Notes: a model not told the origin generated them from the letters alone. Counted from the stretch's first letter, positions 49,458 through 61,845 are shown. The stretch is 64,000 bases of DNA from Solicoccozyma terricola (GCA_001600875.1 BCLD01000007.1:428157-492156), one strand, 5' to 3'. Numbers and translations: made by a program.

Positions 49458-51898
49458 ATGGCGGACAGCAATACCCCCATACCGGTAGCTCTAACTGAAA
49501 TGGCATCATCCAGCACGAAAACTACTATCGAACTACCGGCAGATGCTTCTCACCACAAGCGGTCACTGGAAATAGATGAAGAAGCTATGAATGAAGAACC
49601 AGCGCCCAAAAGAGTGGAAACGGACCAGAGTGGGCCAGTAGCAGCAAACGATGCATCGTCCTCATCGCTCAAAGTCGCTCCTGTGATGACGCAGGAAGAA
49701 GAAGAGCTTGCATCGATGCAAGTTGACTCTGCACCTACCACATCTTCAACAGCCGGGATGACGCGAATGCAGAAGTCGAAGAAGGGTCGTAAATACCTAG
49801 GGAAAGACGATTCACGAAACGATCAGGATAAAGAGAACGGGACATACAAGCAGCAGACTCGAATGCCCCGAGATGGTGCTGATGAGAACAGAGAGAAAAA
49901 GTTGCCAAAGAAGAGAGTCGCAATCATGCTTGGATTCTCGGGGCAAGGCTACTCTGGAATGCAAATGTAAGCTACTTCTTGGTTTGTAGTGCATGTACGC
50001 CAACGTTGAGCATCTTGCCTTTCTCAGTCAAGCAGACCCATCTCAATCTCACGCCAAAACTATTGAAGCAACCCTGTTCAAGGCCCTTTGCGACGTCGGA
50101 GCCATCTCCAAGGACAATTCGGACAATCACAAAAAAGTAGATCTAGCAAGAGCAGCCAGGACTGATGCTGGGGTCAGCGCCGCTGGGAATGTGTGAGCTT
50201 AACTCCAGATGACATCGAATCCGCAAAACGGCGATTTATTGCGTCTTTGTTCCTCCATCACAGAGTATCGCTCAAGATGATCACCGATGTTCCAGGCACA
50301 ACATCGCCTGAAGATCTGACAGCAAAAATCAACGAGCTCCTTCCATCGGATATCAGAATGTGGGGATGGCATCGAGTACTAGGAAGCTTTAATGCAAGAA
50401 CGTAAGCAGATTATATCGTTTCAAGGGCACATCTGAGCCCTGACGAGAGAAATCACAACAGTGCGGCCGAATCGAGAGTCTATGAATACCTACTGCCGAC
50501 CTACGTGCTGATCCCACCTCGACCTGGAACTGCATTGGGGAGGCGGTTACAATCTTACCGCAACTCCAAGGTCGGTGAAGGTGCTGAAATGGAAGACGAA
50601 GTCCACCCATACTGGCAGACAGCGCCGGCTGAGGAGAAGACGGAGGAGGGGGAGGTGATCACTGAGAATACTGAGATGAACGCTGAAGTGAACACTGAGG
50701 TCAACACTGAGGCGAACAGTGACGAGGCGGGGTTGACAGGCGAGACAGAGACGGTAACGGTGGGAATGTCAAGCAAGGAAAAGAGAGATAGACTGAGAAA
50801 GGACGAGACAATGAGGAAGAGGAAGTGGCGTATCAGTAAAGAGGAAACCGAGAGATTTAGGACGATCATGAAAGGGTATCTTGGTACTCAGTGAGTCTCA
50901 TCGGAGGCTTTCTCGACTAGGTGATCCTGATCCTCACGCACGGACACCTAGCAACTTCCATAACTTCACTCTCTTCAAGCCTTTCAACGATCGAACGGTC
51001 AAAAGGTATATGATGGACATTGATGTCGCTGAACCTCAGGTCTACGGAGATATCGAATGGATAAGCGTCAAAATACACGGGCAGAGCTTCATGCTGCATC
51101 AGATTGTGAGTTGTTGTGGTATGCAGCCCTTGAGCAAGTCCCCGTGTTGATCATCTACAACATCACCTCCAGCGAAAAATGATTAGCTTGGCAATATTAA
51201 TGGCGCGCACGAATACACCTGTCAGTCTTCTGGACAAGGCATTTGGTTAGTGTTCATGCAATAGCTTTTTTGGCGCTTCCCAAAGACTGAATGGACTTCG
51301 CCCACAGGTCCTGCGAACATCCATATTCCAAAAGCGCCAGCGCTTGGCCTGCTATTAGAGCAACCTCGCTTTGGTTCTTATAATGATCGCCTACTCAAGA
51401 CTGCCCAAGCCAATCAGTTGGATTTGCATGATCCGGTGTGTATTTGTGTTTTTATGGCAACCGAAGCTGTCCCTGACCGCTGAACATGTCGTCACAGCTG
51501 AGCTTTGAGCATTATCGTGCGGACATTGACGCATTCAAGGTCACGCATATCTACGAACGGCTTCGGGAGGAAGAGGAAAAGATGAACACGTACGTATGAG
51601 TGGTTAGGGATGGATATGGGAATCTTGTTCTGCGACTAATGGTAGCTCATGCCCCGCAGTTTCCCCGGATGGGTCAGCGCGATTGATGGAGCTGAAACCG
51701 ATGAATTTGGCTATTTGAAGTAAGTTGCCGTGGCGCTAAAGTCGTACATCTTTATAACCGGTTGCATTTAACAGCGTCGATGGAGTTATCCCTCCATCTG
51801 CAATCAAGCAGGGCAAGGGGAAGGTTGTCAAGAGCACTATTAGAACGGCGGAGAGCGACGATGACGAGGCAAAGGTCAAAGCTACTGAAGAGGATTGA
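49458..51898 (+). CDS. PUS1: tRNA pseudouridine synthase, TruA/Pus1 family
   Basis: Ten exons join in frame to 623 residues. Pus1 converts uridines to pseudouridine in tRNAs (positions such as 27/28 and 34/36) and in U2 snRNA, in the nucleus and in mitochondria. The catalytic Asp lies in [15 protein letters not shown]. Other family blocks are [86 protein letters not shown] [16 protein letters not shown] and [19 protein letters not shown]. About 165 N-terminal residues before the first block are hydrophilic, with a basic KRSLEIDEE and KKGRKY that may be nuclear signals. An acidic insert of about 100 residues (50,570-50,800) interrupts the catalytic domain. It converges on the PMT gene with 66 bp between stops. 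Start chosen as the first ATG (MADSNTP). Confidence 0.93.
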
Positions 51899-51964
51899 AA
51901 TTGAACACAGCCGTTGTCATCAGGTCGTATATACGTAGCATTTGAGTTGTGTTGATACAGTTTA

Positions 51965-54900
51965 TCACAGTCCCTCTACCGCGCGTCTTGCATCTTCTTT
52001 ATCGAGTTCCAGCGCTTGCTTCACGAGGTCTTCCGTTTCGTCATCAATCGGTATCTCCGGCACCAGCGTTTGTTCATTAGGTACTGGAGCATCTTCCACC
52101 TCCGCTCGAGGCAGACCAGGACCGTCTTCAGCACCACCCTGCCAACCGGCGCCACCGCCAATCGCATCGGCCATGGTTGCCTCCGGTGCACCGGCATCCC
52201 TTCCAAGTGGCGCTCGAGTATCATCGGCGACCTCTGCAGTCGTCTCCTTTAATTTGTCATCAGCGGAGAACGCGACTGGTACGTCTTCCGCACGCTGAGC
52301 ACCGGGTAACTCTGTAGTTTTCTCCTCGGTTGGATTCTTCACCTTTTCTTCAAAGATGTTCGGCCCTGCTTCAGGGTGTGGTGCCTACGTGATGATCCTC
52401 CCGTCAGTTCTTGTATTCTTGGAATCGTAACGTCACAGACTCACTGCTAGTACGGTCGTTGTGCCATCTTGACCTGCTTGGGTCGCCTGTGGGGGGAACG
52501 CCAGGGTGTGTGACGGCCGGCTGGCCTTCTCTATAGGGTCGTAGTCGCTGTACTTCTCGTAAAAGTCGGCGCTGATGGTGGGAGGATGAGGACACGAAGA
52601 TTTTGAACCTCGGCGACCTCCTCGAACTTACCACGAGAAATCCCACGTCCTTAGCCACTTTGATTTCTCGCATTGGTTTCTAGTCCAAGTATTTCCGTAG
52701 GTTAAAGGGCTGAAATGGCCGTATGCCCATAGAGCCAGAAGGGAAATCATGACGGCAACCTGGATTCTCTTCCATCGCTTGACGTTGCGTGTGGCAAGAT
52801 CGAAGACCGCGCAGAAGCAGAGGATCGCGAACCAGAGAGCGGGAAAGTAGTGATGCAGGAACAGCTGTCGTCCCATAAGGTAAAACGGGAGGTAATGTAG
52901 TCCCCAGCCGACCACGAGGAAGCCGCAGATCTCATCGTAGGTTTGGATGACCGCTGAATTGAAAAGCGTGCAGTCCTCGTAAATAAGCGGTTTTGCAACA
53001 CTTTTGACGTTTGGCACTCACGATAATGCAAGTCCCGGTAGCCACGCTTGGCTCGTAATACCAAAAGCGCTCTTACTGCCAGGTAGAGGGCGACAGCAAC
53101 TGAGCTGGACCACCAAATGACGGGATTCCCAATGAGATAGATCTGCCTGTGATTTTTGACCCAAAAGTTCTGTTTGCGAGAAGATCAGAGGCTTTAGCAG
53201 AGTATTTACTCATACCCTTACGCTGGCAACTCACAATGCCACGTTTCATCAACGGCCATGACGGTGGTCTAGAGTCGTATGCATGTCGATCGGTGAGGCC
53301 GGCATTCGTTTGCCACATGACAGCCTGCAGTTCGAGGAACTTTGACATAAAGCCAGGTCTGCTGTAATTGACCTCCTCGTCGCCGGGATGGACTTTTGAA
53401 GAGAAGAGGATCAGCCAGAGGGCAAGCGAGTAGAGAGCAGGTGACTTACGCTGTCCATGAGTGTTGGTTTCGATATACCAAAGCGAGTTGTCCCACGTCG
53501 GATTCTTGTTACAGGTCACCTACACGTGTAATGAATCGAGTCAGCGCTGCCCCAAGTATCTTCGCATATCCGACTCACTTCCTGCTGCTCGAATCCCCAG
53601 TCAGGGAGCTTTGTACGATGCGAGAACAGGTAACAGCCCGTCATCACGTGTCGAAGCCTGAAATGACTTCTAAGGGTTCTAAGACGTTTCCTAGCAAGTT
53701 TCTGATCCTTTCCGCCTCGAGTTTGGGGTGCAATCTCGACAAAGAAATCGTCATTGGCATCTCCTCCGAACCTGGGGGTGTGCGGTACGTTAACGTTAGA
53801 CGACGCTTCTTGTCAGGATGACGTGATGGGATGCTCACCCTGGGAAACCATAACCTGAGACCTCGTTCTGAAAGTCTACATCGCTGACTGGCGGTCTAAC
53901 ATCGTGGGAGTGCAACCGCTTCTCGGTGACAATATGCTCCAAGCGAATCTTCATGCCATTATTGATGTATTGGAATGGAAGATTGTCCCAGTCGAATGAG
54001 ACTGGACCAGAGTCCATGGACGCATTGACGACACGCCAGACGTTGTTCTCGTCTCGGTGGGGATAGAGAGTGATTTGTTGTTCTGCAGGGTAGATGTGAC
54101 ATTTCAGCTGGAACGTCGTTGGGAGTCAGATATGTCTTATGAAACTCACGATGACTTCCACCAGGGTATGAGTGAGCATGAGAATGCAAGTATCCACCTT
54201 GAGTGTTCACATGACGGATCGTGATATGGGACCCAAGCCCAACGTCTGTACCTCCCGAAAGTCATAAGCTCTCTGTCACCGCGGCCGCAAAGCTTTCACT
54301 CCATACTCACCCGCATAGGTGTTTTCCATCCCATGACCGATCAAAGTATGCTGAAATTCTGAACTCATGAACCCATCCCCATCTCCGCTTCTATTCAAGA
54401 TCAAGAAATGGATCTCGAACATGGCCATGTAGAATAGAACAGGGACGACGATTAGACACAACGCCCTCGCGAAAAAATGCCTCAACCATGCTCTCGGTGA
54501 GACTTTCAGATTACCCAAGAGTCGCCATAGTTGATTAAGAACGCACATTCCCACTGTGGCAATTGTGAATAATCCAACCCATTTGCATGAAACGACTGCT
54601 CCCAAAGATAGACCAGATAAGAAAAGGTATCTCCACCAGATTGGTGAGAATGGAGTTCCGTAATAATCTTCGTTGGAGAATCGGACCCATAGGAAAATAG
54701 TCAAGGCGGTAAAGAAGATTAATGGTGAATCGAGGAGAATCAATCGAGATTGAGCGATCAATCCATTTTCAAATGTGACGAGAATTCCACCAAGAGTAGC
54801 CGTGGTGACGGAAGTACCGAGAGCCCGAAGTGTCAGATACGTAAGCGGGATGAGAGATACACCCATAAGTGCTGGGAGCATCCTCATGGTAACGTAGGGA

Positions 54901-55453
54901 GCGTCGGATTCGAGGTATTCTCTGAGAAGCAAAAGTCGCAGTCAGCATGGTGAAAATGTGCCGCTGCAATAACCAACAAGACTTACTTTCCTATGTCCTT
55001 GAAATCAAAATCACCCTTGAATCCACCAATCTTAGCAGCCAAGGCGATCAACAACTTGGCAAGCGGTGGATGCACGTCCATGAAGAAGGTCTGACGAATG
55101 TATTTTCGAGCGAATCCACCAAAGTGTACCTCGTCGAAGCTGGGGTTTGAATGGTTGTCCATGATTAGCGCGGACATCCAGCCTCGTTGGAAAACCCCTT
55201 GTAAGACTTACACCACACTCGACGGCTGCCTCAACTTGTATAACCTGATGAACAAAGCAATCACCACCAACACCACAATCATCTGCTTGTCCCTTCTTTC
55301 GATCTTGTCCTTGCGGTGAAGAAACCTGTCTTTACCTAGCGGCTGAGACGTTTGAAGCCAAGCATTTGCTGCTGGCTTGGTTGGTTGCTGTAGACGAGCA
55401 TCAGCGTCGGAAAGAGGTCGCTGACGAGATTTCAGAGTCGTTGGATCCAACAT
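51965..55453 (-). CDS. PMT2: Dolichyl-phosphate-mannose:protein O-mannosyltransferase, PMT2 subfamily
   Basis: PMTs transfer mannose from dolichyl phosphate to Ser/Thr of proteins in the ER lumen. The N-terminus (MLDPTTLKSRQRP...) is cytosolic; the first membrane span VVLVVIALFIRLYKL leads to SSVVFDEVHFGGF, whose Asp-Glu pair is catalytic. Then come DVHPPLAKLL, GDFDFKDIGKEYLE, LILLDSPLIFFTALTIF and several membrane spans. The luminal MIR region has VNTQGGYLHSHAHSYPGGS and QQQITLYPHRDENN, and the later loop has LELQAVMWQTNAGL, DSRPPSWPLMKRGI and HRQIYLIGNPVIWW. GDGDGFMSSEFQ and the YLHSH/QQQITLYPH blocks fit the PMT2 subgroup. After the last span and WDFSCADFYEKYSDYDP, the protein has an unusual acidic tail of about 130 residues ending at TGA 51965-51967. 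Total length about 900 residues. Confidence 0.9.
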
Positions 55454-55782
55454 CGTGCCGTGGAGTGAGCTGGGAATGGAATGCTGCGGGCGGGGCCGAA
55501 CGACAGGACGATGTGGCCAAGACGACTCTTGTCTGTGACTTTCGCACTCGTTTCAGGGGTGTCTGTTGTTGACGGCTACCTTTTTTGATATGCTGCCGGT
55601 GTGATGTGATACAAGCTGTCTGCGATGCCATGCACCTCTCGGACACAGCAGAGGACATTCTCCTGACTGCTACGCGACAAAGGGGGAGATGGTGACACGT
55701 CATGCAGTTACTCTCTCACTGTCATCGAGCAACCCATCCTCGTCTCCTCAGCTCCATCCTTCCCTGCTACACATCCCCCATC
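55454..55782. promoter_or_regulatory. Divergent promoter of PMT2 and SRPRB
   Basis: A 329-bp spacer between two divergent secretory-pathway genes (O-mannosyltransferase and SRP receptor subunit). It includes ACACGTCAT near 55,696, close to the CRE/bZIP core, which would suit stress-linked co-regulation such as by Hac1-type factors (inference). No gene is seen. Confidence 0.4.
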
Positions 55783-56935
55783 ATGCCCCAGCCCACAGAG
55801 CCAGAGGTCGCTCCCATCTCCTATCTGATCTTTCATCCTCTGCTCCAAGACCCCAAGTTCCTCGCATCCGTCGGAGCTTTGTTCTTGGCTGTTCTATTAT
55901 GGCTGATATGTGAGAGTTGGCAGCAACGATGACCCGGCACGGCACGGTTCGCTGATGTTTGTGATCGATGGCTACAGATGCCGACTCCTCCACTACTACC
56001 AAAAAGTCAGGTGGTAACGGATCTCCTACCGTCGTTCTCGTCGGTCCACCTCGGGCTGGAAAAACTTCCATCTTCTCCAAGGTGAGTCGAGGTTCCATGT
56101 TTATCTTGCTGCAACCACGAAATGACCGTAAACACCTTCCAACCCATCCACAGCTTGCACTAAACCAAGCAGCTTCTACAATACCCTCTTTAACATCCAG
56201 CACAACATCATTCTCCCTTCCCTCCTCGAATCGCTCCATCCGCTTGATCGACGTACCAGGTCATCCGAGATTGCAAGATGAAGTCAAAGCGAAACTGAGG
56301 ACTGCGGATGGAGCCGTGTTCGTAGTCGATGCTGGCGTTGCAAGTAGACAAGAAGGGGTGTCTAAGATTGCCGAGTAAGTGGTCCGATGTACTTATCCTA
56401 CAACAGACTCCTAAACCACCACTTCAACACCCACAGAGAGATTCCAACGATCCTCATGTCACTTGCTGCTCAATCCCTTCGTACCCTCCACTCCCCACGT
56501 CTCCTGATAACCATCCACAAATCCGATTCCCTTCCTCTGAAACCCTCTCAAACCCTCGCTCGGATACGTCAATCACTTACAAACGAGATGGACCGACTGA
56601 AATCTGCTCGCTCGACTATTGGGGGGAAAATCGAATCGATATCCTCCGTTTCCTCTGGGAAGCAAGCGGGTATAGTGGCGAATATATTGAGGTTGTTTGG
56701 GATTGGTGGTCGGGAAAAGGGAGAAATAGTCGACGAAGTAGCGGAAGAAGATGCTGAGGGGATGATTTGGGGTGATAAGGGTTCATTCAAGTGGGAGGAT
56801 GTTGATGGCGTTGATATCGAGTGGGCTGTCAGCTCGATTTCAGCTGACAACAAGAGGAAAGCTGAAGATGAAACAGAAGCGGAAGTTGTCGAGGATGGCT
56901 TGGAAGAAATTAGGAGCTGGTTTGAGGGATTATAG
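55783..56935 (+). CDS. SRP102: Signal recognition particle receptor subunit beta
   Basis: Four exons (55783-55909, 55978-56081, 56154-56374, 56437-56935) give 316 residues. SR-beta is an ER-membrane GTPase that anchors SR-alpha and helps pass ribosome-nascent chain complexes to the translocon. The single membrane span is at about residues 28-43 (FLASVGALFLAVLLWLIY). The GTPase has P-loop VGPPRAGKTS, G3 LIDVPGHPR, and TIHKSD in the place of NKxD. The C-terminal end is acidic with a helix DGLEEIRSWFEGL. The region between (56,560-56,880) is longer and more charged than in compact SR-beta proteins. Its stop lies 41 bp from the stop of the convergent CysRS gene, so the 3' UTRs must overlap. Confidence 0.92.
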
Positions 56936-56976
56936 TGATTCTATGCACAAGCAGTGACCATGTTCTCTTTTTTTTT

Positions 56977-59900
56977 TCACACCTTTCCTGCCTCAACAAT
57001 CTTCTTCCACTCATCATGAACCTTTGTCTGACCATCCCATTCCTTTTTCAACTTCTTGGTCTTCCCTTTACTCAACTCCACACCCTGAGCATCATGCGTT
57101 GGTACACCTTGGTCATCCCAAGCGCCATACAGACCTTCCTCGACATGAGGAGGACGGAACATGTCGCTAGGTGACAGCTTGGCCTTGTCCAGCTTGGCGA
57201 GTCGACGCTCTTCTTCCGCTTGAGCAGCTGCGGCTTTCCGAGCGAGTTTGACTTCGGCGAGGACTCGTTTCTCGTCACGAGCTCGTTTGAGCTCCTCGGC
57301 TGGGGCGAGTTTTACGAGCGCTTTGCCGTCTAAGGGATGTGAGAAAAAGCGTCAGTATTTTCTGGTTGACACATGCCAGGCCGGCTTGAGAACACTCACC
57401 TTCTTGATCATCCAGCGCCACTCCTAGATCAATCAGCTCGTTGTCTCTCAACCGATCACAGAGTTCGAGTAGTTCTTTTGGAAGCATCTTCAAGGCGTCC
57501 TGTTGCGAAGAGGCGCTAAGAGCCATCTTTCTAACATCGTCACGGAAAATCGAGAGTGCTCGGAGGTATGGCATGAGAATTGCATCCCGCTGCAACGTTC
57601 TTCAATTCAGTGGACATCACATAGCAGACAAGGACCAAATAACTCACGTCCACCGCGCTATCGCTATCAGCGCTGACTTCACCCCAGCCAATCGCTCCCT
57701 CTTGGTTCACTGCGGTACCTTCACCCAAACCCAGCATTCGCAGCATTCTCGTCAACCACTCGGCCACGATCCGAAGTGGATCAATGTTTTTTGGCCGAGG
57801 GCGAGTGGACAAGTAGGCGTTGGATGAGCCAACAAGAGACGTGAGAACGGAAATAGCGTCGGGGGTGTTGAAGGAGTCGCAGAGAGCGGCACGGAAGTCG
57901 TATTGTGCTTGATGAAGGCTGTTGACGAGACGAAATCTGTCAGACATCATGTGCCATCTGACATCGGGATGCTAGGAACTCACCTAGCTGTCAGCTGCCT
58001 CTCCGGCTCTTCGTAATGATTCTGCGATGTAGCAGGGGTCACGTCGTTTTGGGCTTCCGCCATCTTTGCCTTCACGTTGCGGAAAAAGTTCTGGTAGATA
58101 CAAACAGTCAGCCCGGAGGCGGGTTGATGTTGTGCATGTGGATACGCACGTTGAAGCCCTCCTCAATGTTCTCCACTTCAGATCTGGTTCCAGTCTTGAG
58201 ATCCATCTTGGCGTTCCAGAGATGTATCAGGAACGCTAGACGAAGTTGACGTGGGCTGTAGGTCTCCAGTGCTTCCTGTGAAAGGGGGGGAGCAGGACAA
58301 GTCAGCAAACTGGGTCCTCGGTAGCCACAAGGTCAGTCAACACGAACGCCGATCGTGATAAAGTTCTTGAGCGACTTGCTCATTTTGAGACCGGCGATGT
58401 GAAGATGTCCCGTATGTATAAAGTAATTGACCCACTGACGGCAGTCGTGGTATGCCTGTTGACGATGTATCGTATTAGCTCGCGAGAGGGAGCCACGTGA
58501 ATCTGTTTTCACCACCCACCTCTGCCTGCGCGATCTCATTGTCATGATGAGGGAACATCAGGTCAACGCCTCCAGAGTGAATATCCATGTTCTCGCCTAA
58601 TATTTCGCTGGCCATGACTGAGCACTCGATGTGCCATCCTGGTCGACCGTTGCCCCAGGGTGAAGGCCAAGTTGGCTCTCCAGGCTTCGCAGACTTCCAA
58701 AGTGCAAAGTCAGCAGGAGAGCGCTTGCCCTCCGTGGTGGTCAGTGAGCCTGAGCGACGATAGATGATTAGCTACAAGCGTCCTCGCCCACCGGACTAAG
58801 GAGAAATGCACACCTTCGCCTTCTTCCAACAACCGCCGATTGCCCTTACTCCAAGGGGCCAACTTGGCGTAAACATGCTCCCAGGCATGATCTTCCTTCT
58901 CCTTGCCTTTACCCTTCCCTTTCGCACCCTCGAAAGCCGCAACGTCGAACCAAACGTCCCCGGTGGAGGCAGTGACGTACGCGAAGCCGTTCTCTATGAT
59001 CTTCTCCACAAATTTCACGATCTCTGGCACATATGCACTGACACGGGTGATGGTGTCAGGTGGAAGAACTCGAAGACGATTCATATCATCGAAGAAAGAA
59101 TTTTCCCAGAAAGTGGAAAGGGATCGAAAGATGGAATGATCATTGACGGAGTGACCGTCCTGACAGGGTTAGCCAAATGATCAGCTCAAGCTTTCTTTGT
59201 ACAAGGAGAAAAGGCCACGATCACTTACCCGTTTGTCTAGCCACCAACCGAGGATCGTCTGCGCAGAATCTATTAGCTCTGTTGAGTTTTTCGCTGCAGC
59301 CAGTCCAGCTTTGGTTGAAATCTGAAAAGCAGATGGACATTCAGTACGTATGTGATCGACTTTTAATGAGGACTCGCAACACGCACCAGACTCGTTAGGT
59401 ACAACCCAAACTTCTCATCTGCTAAACGAATAGTCTTCAACCACTGAGCATCCACCTCCTTTCCTCCGTTGTATCTCTCATTCAAAGCCACTACGGTCTG
59501 CTCCTCTTCTCCTTCTTTCGGTACTTCACTCTCTGAAAGGCACTTGCACACCTTGGAGCGAAAGTAAGCTAACCATGCGGCCTGGACGTCAGACTTGAGA
59601 GAGGCGGATGGAGGAGAGGAAGTGTCTGCGGATCGGTAGTTGTTAAGGAGATGGAGTTCTCGAGCTCGAGCGATGATCTGTGGAAGAGCCACAGGGATGA
59701 GATAATGCATACAAAGGGGAGAAGCTCCATGCCTACCTTATCATCGATATCGGTCACATTCATCACAAAGTTAACTTCATAGCCAAAGTAGTCGCGCAGA
59801 ATCCTTCGAATGATATCCTGAGTGAGGTAGTTTCTGAGAGCGTGCGCCGAATCAGCAGAGGAAATGAGGGTGTAGAGCGCCTGATGTGGGCACCCTCACC

Positions 59901-60299
59901 TGGCATGACCCAAATGAGCGGCATCGTAGACTGTTGGTCCACAGTTGTACCAATCAACCCTTCTCCCATTGATCGGTATGAACTCGTTCTGTATCAAAGG
60001 CACAACAGCAACAGCTAAAGTGAGTTATTGATCAGTCTTTCGCCGGATATCATGAGCTTCACCTTGGTCCTCGTCAGCGAGTTGTAGATCTTCAACACAG
60101 GCTCTGGTTGTTTTGGAACAGGTCGAATCCATTGCGGCTGTTGGACCTTTGATTCAGCCATGATGATCGGCGTCCAACTGAAGTGTTTCGGTCGGTGAAG
60201 TCGGTAGGGGGATTGGAAGGTTCTCGGCGAGGAAGAAGCAAGCCAGCTAATGGATCTACTCTGTATTGATGCAAGTGGTGGTCTCGTTGTGACTCGCAT
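56977..60299 (-). CDS. CRS1: Cysteinyl-tRNA synthetase (cytosolic and probably mitochondrial)
   Basis: CysRS charges tRNA-Cys. The class I signature is clear: [19 protein letters not shown] contains a zinc-binding Cys and the HIGH-type motif HLGH, and [14 protein letters not shown] contains KMSKS. The zinc region continues in [18 protein letters not shown] and [21 protein letters not shown] eukaryote-type insert (about 59,380-59,640) and a charged C-terminal extension ending KKIVEAGKV are present. Two in-frame starts exist: ATG at 60161 (MAESKVQQ) gives the cytosolic form, and ATG at 60299 adds 46 residues rich in Arg and Ser with no Asp or Glu ([16 protein letters not shown]...), a typical mitochondrial presequence. 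I annotate from the upstream ATG. Roughly a dozen introns. Confidence 0.93.
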
Positions 60300-60621
60300 C
60301 AATGATTGGATGAGTTGAAGCACTTGTGACTTTTGAGTTGGATACGGGTTGCTATTGACTGGGCTCCTGTTCCCAAAAAAACGCGCCTCATGCCAGAATG
60401 TGGGATGGACAGAGCTGTGAGGGTACGTTTCTTTCTCTCCCGACTATCCAAGTGTATCGAGTTGCGTTGCGTTAGGTATATATCATGTATTACAATCATG
60501 CACATCACAAAGAAAATCATGCAGAGCCCTTTTCCACCGTCATCGTAGAATGCTCTTCTATTCCTTTCCCTTTCATCGTGCGCTGCGCTACGGGTATGTT
60601 GAGCTCGACGCTTGCAACAGA
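60300..60621. promoter_or_regulatory. CysRS upstream region and SEM1 3' flank
   Basis: A 322-bp spacer. It has a T/C-rich stretch on the minus strand side and ATATATCA near 60,477. No gene or clear element is seen. Confidence 0.35.
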
Positions 60622-61559
60622 TCAGCTCTTCATGGCGTCCGGATCGTTCTGCGCCTTGAGTTCAGCTCTGGAGGGTGGACGTGTAACAGCACAGAAATAC
60701 AAAGGAAAGTCAGCTATCTTCGATCTCTCGATTATTTAGCGACAATTCTCTGAACCCTTGGAACGATGAACCCGTTCTGCATATGTCCTCTTGCTTCTTT
60801 CATCATACTGAGATGATCACGAACCAAGCTCCATTCGTTCCCGATGCATCCAATGTGAGAAGCGTCTTCAATCATCAATTCCACCTCGTCTCCATGTGTT
60901 CTCTCGGCGTCCAAACATTTTGCTTATTCCACTCCCCTCACTTTAAACATGAACTCTCCCGTCCCATTCTCCCATCCTACTCCCCATCACCTACTCGTAA
61001 ATCAACCACACCGCCACACTCACCTCAATTGCGCAGTGAATGCTACCTCGACATCATCATCATCCCAATTATCCTCCCAAAGCTGTTGACTTGGATCGCT
61101 ACCCGCGTCTTTTCCTGCGGCAGCACCGGTTAATGCAGCGAGGGTGGTTGCTTCTTGTGGCCAGTCTGTGGTGAAATGTAGAGACGAACGACGAAGAAGG
61201 CGAGGTGGTATTATCGTGGATCAGGTGGAAGAGGGAGGGGTAAGCAGAAGCAGGTATTAAACGTCGATCAGTCATAGTTCTCGACGAGCGATTGTACCGA
61301 CGGGCAACCGACCTTCAACTGGGAACTCCTATACCATCAAAAAAGGCGAGACACATGATATCAGCTCCAAGGCCGTCCTTCACCCTCGTCATGTGGACAC
61401 AGAGTCCAACCCCACCTCAAATTCGTCATCCTCTTCAAGCGCACCCAATTGCTCCAAGGCTGGTTTGGCTGCACTGTTCTCGGTAGAGGTGGAAGGACCA
61501 GCGCCATTGACGTCTTCCGGTTTCTTATCTGCTGATTTGGAAGCGCTTGGGTCGGACAT
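60622..61559 (-). CDS. SEM1: Sem1/DSS1, small proteasome-lid and TREX-2 subunit
   Basis: Four exons (61416-61559, 61313-61328, 61024-61165, 60622-60667) give 115 residues. Sem1/DSS1 is an acidic, largely unfolded protein that staples subunits of the 19S proteasome lid and of the TREX-2 mRNA export complex, and binds BRCA2-type proteins. The family core is unmistakable: LEEDDEFEEFPVEDWP, then LWEDNWDDDDVEVAFTAQLRAEL. The N-terminal 40 residues are a Ser/Ala-rich extension not present in short orthologues, and about 18 residues (AALTGAAAGKDAGS) separate the two acidic halves. The second exon is only 16 nt. The third intron (60668-61023, 356 nt) is several times longer than typical introns here. 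Confidence 0.95.
60668..61023 (-). other. Unusually long SEM1 intron (356 nt)
   Basis: Most introns in this window are 50-70 nt. This one contains ATGATGA (a box C match) around 60802-60808 and CTGA (box D match) about 100 nt downstream at about 60,707 on the minus strand, the spacing of a box C/D snoRNA. No convincing terminal stem is seen, so this is only a weak candidate host for a small RNA. Confidence 0.3.
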
Positions 61560-61845
61560 GGCTGTTGATGGTTTGGGATTGAGTCGGTGCAAGTTGGTAG
61601 AACTATGAGGGGGTGACGGGACTGGCGTGATGGATGGTGGGTCTGCGGTTTCAAGGTGTCATCGATGGTCATCACGCCGCGCGTCGAGTATGCGTGGCTC
61701 AGTGGCGACCAATAGCGAGTGCACAGAGTGCATCCTCGCAATCATCACAACGACCGTATCTCATCAACCATCAGGCCTACAGCGCTCATATTCCTACAGT
61801 GCACTCATAACTACATTCCACATGCATTCAGAAAAAAATTTGGCA

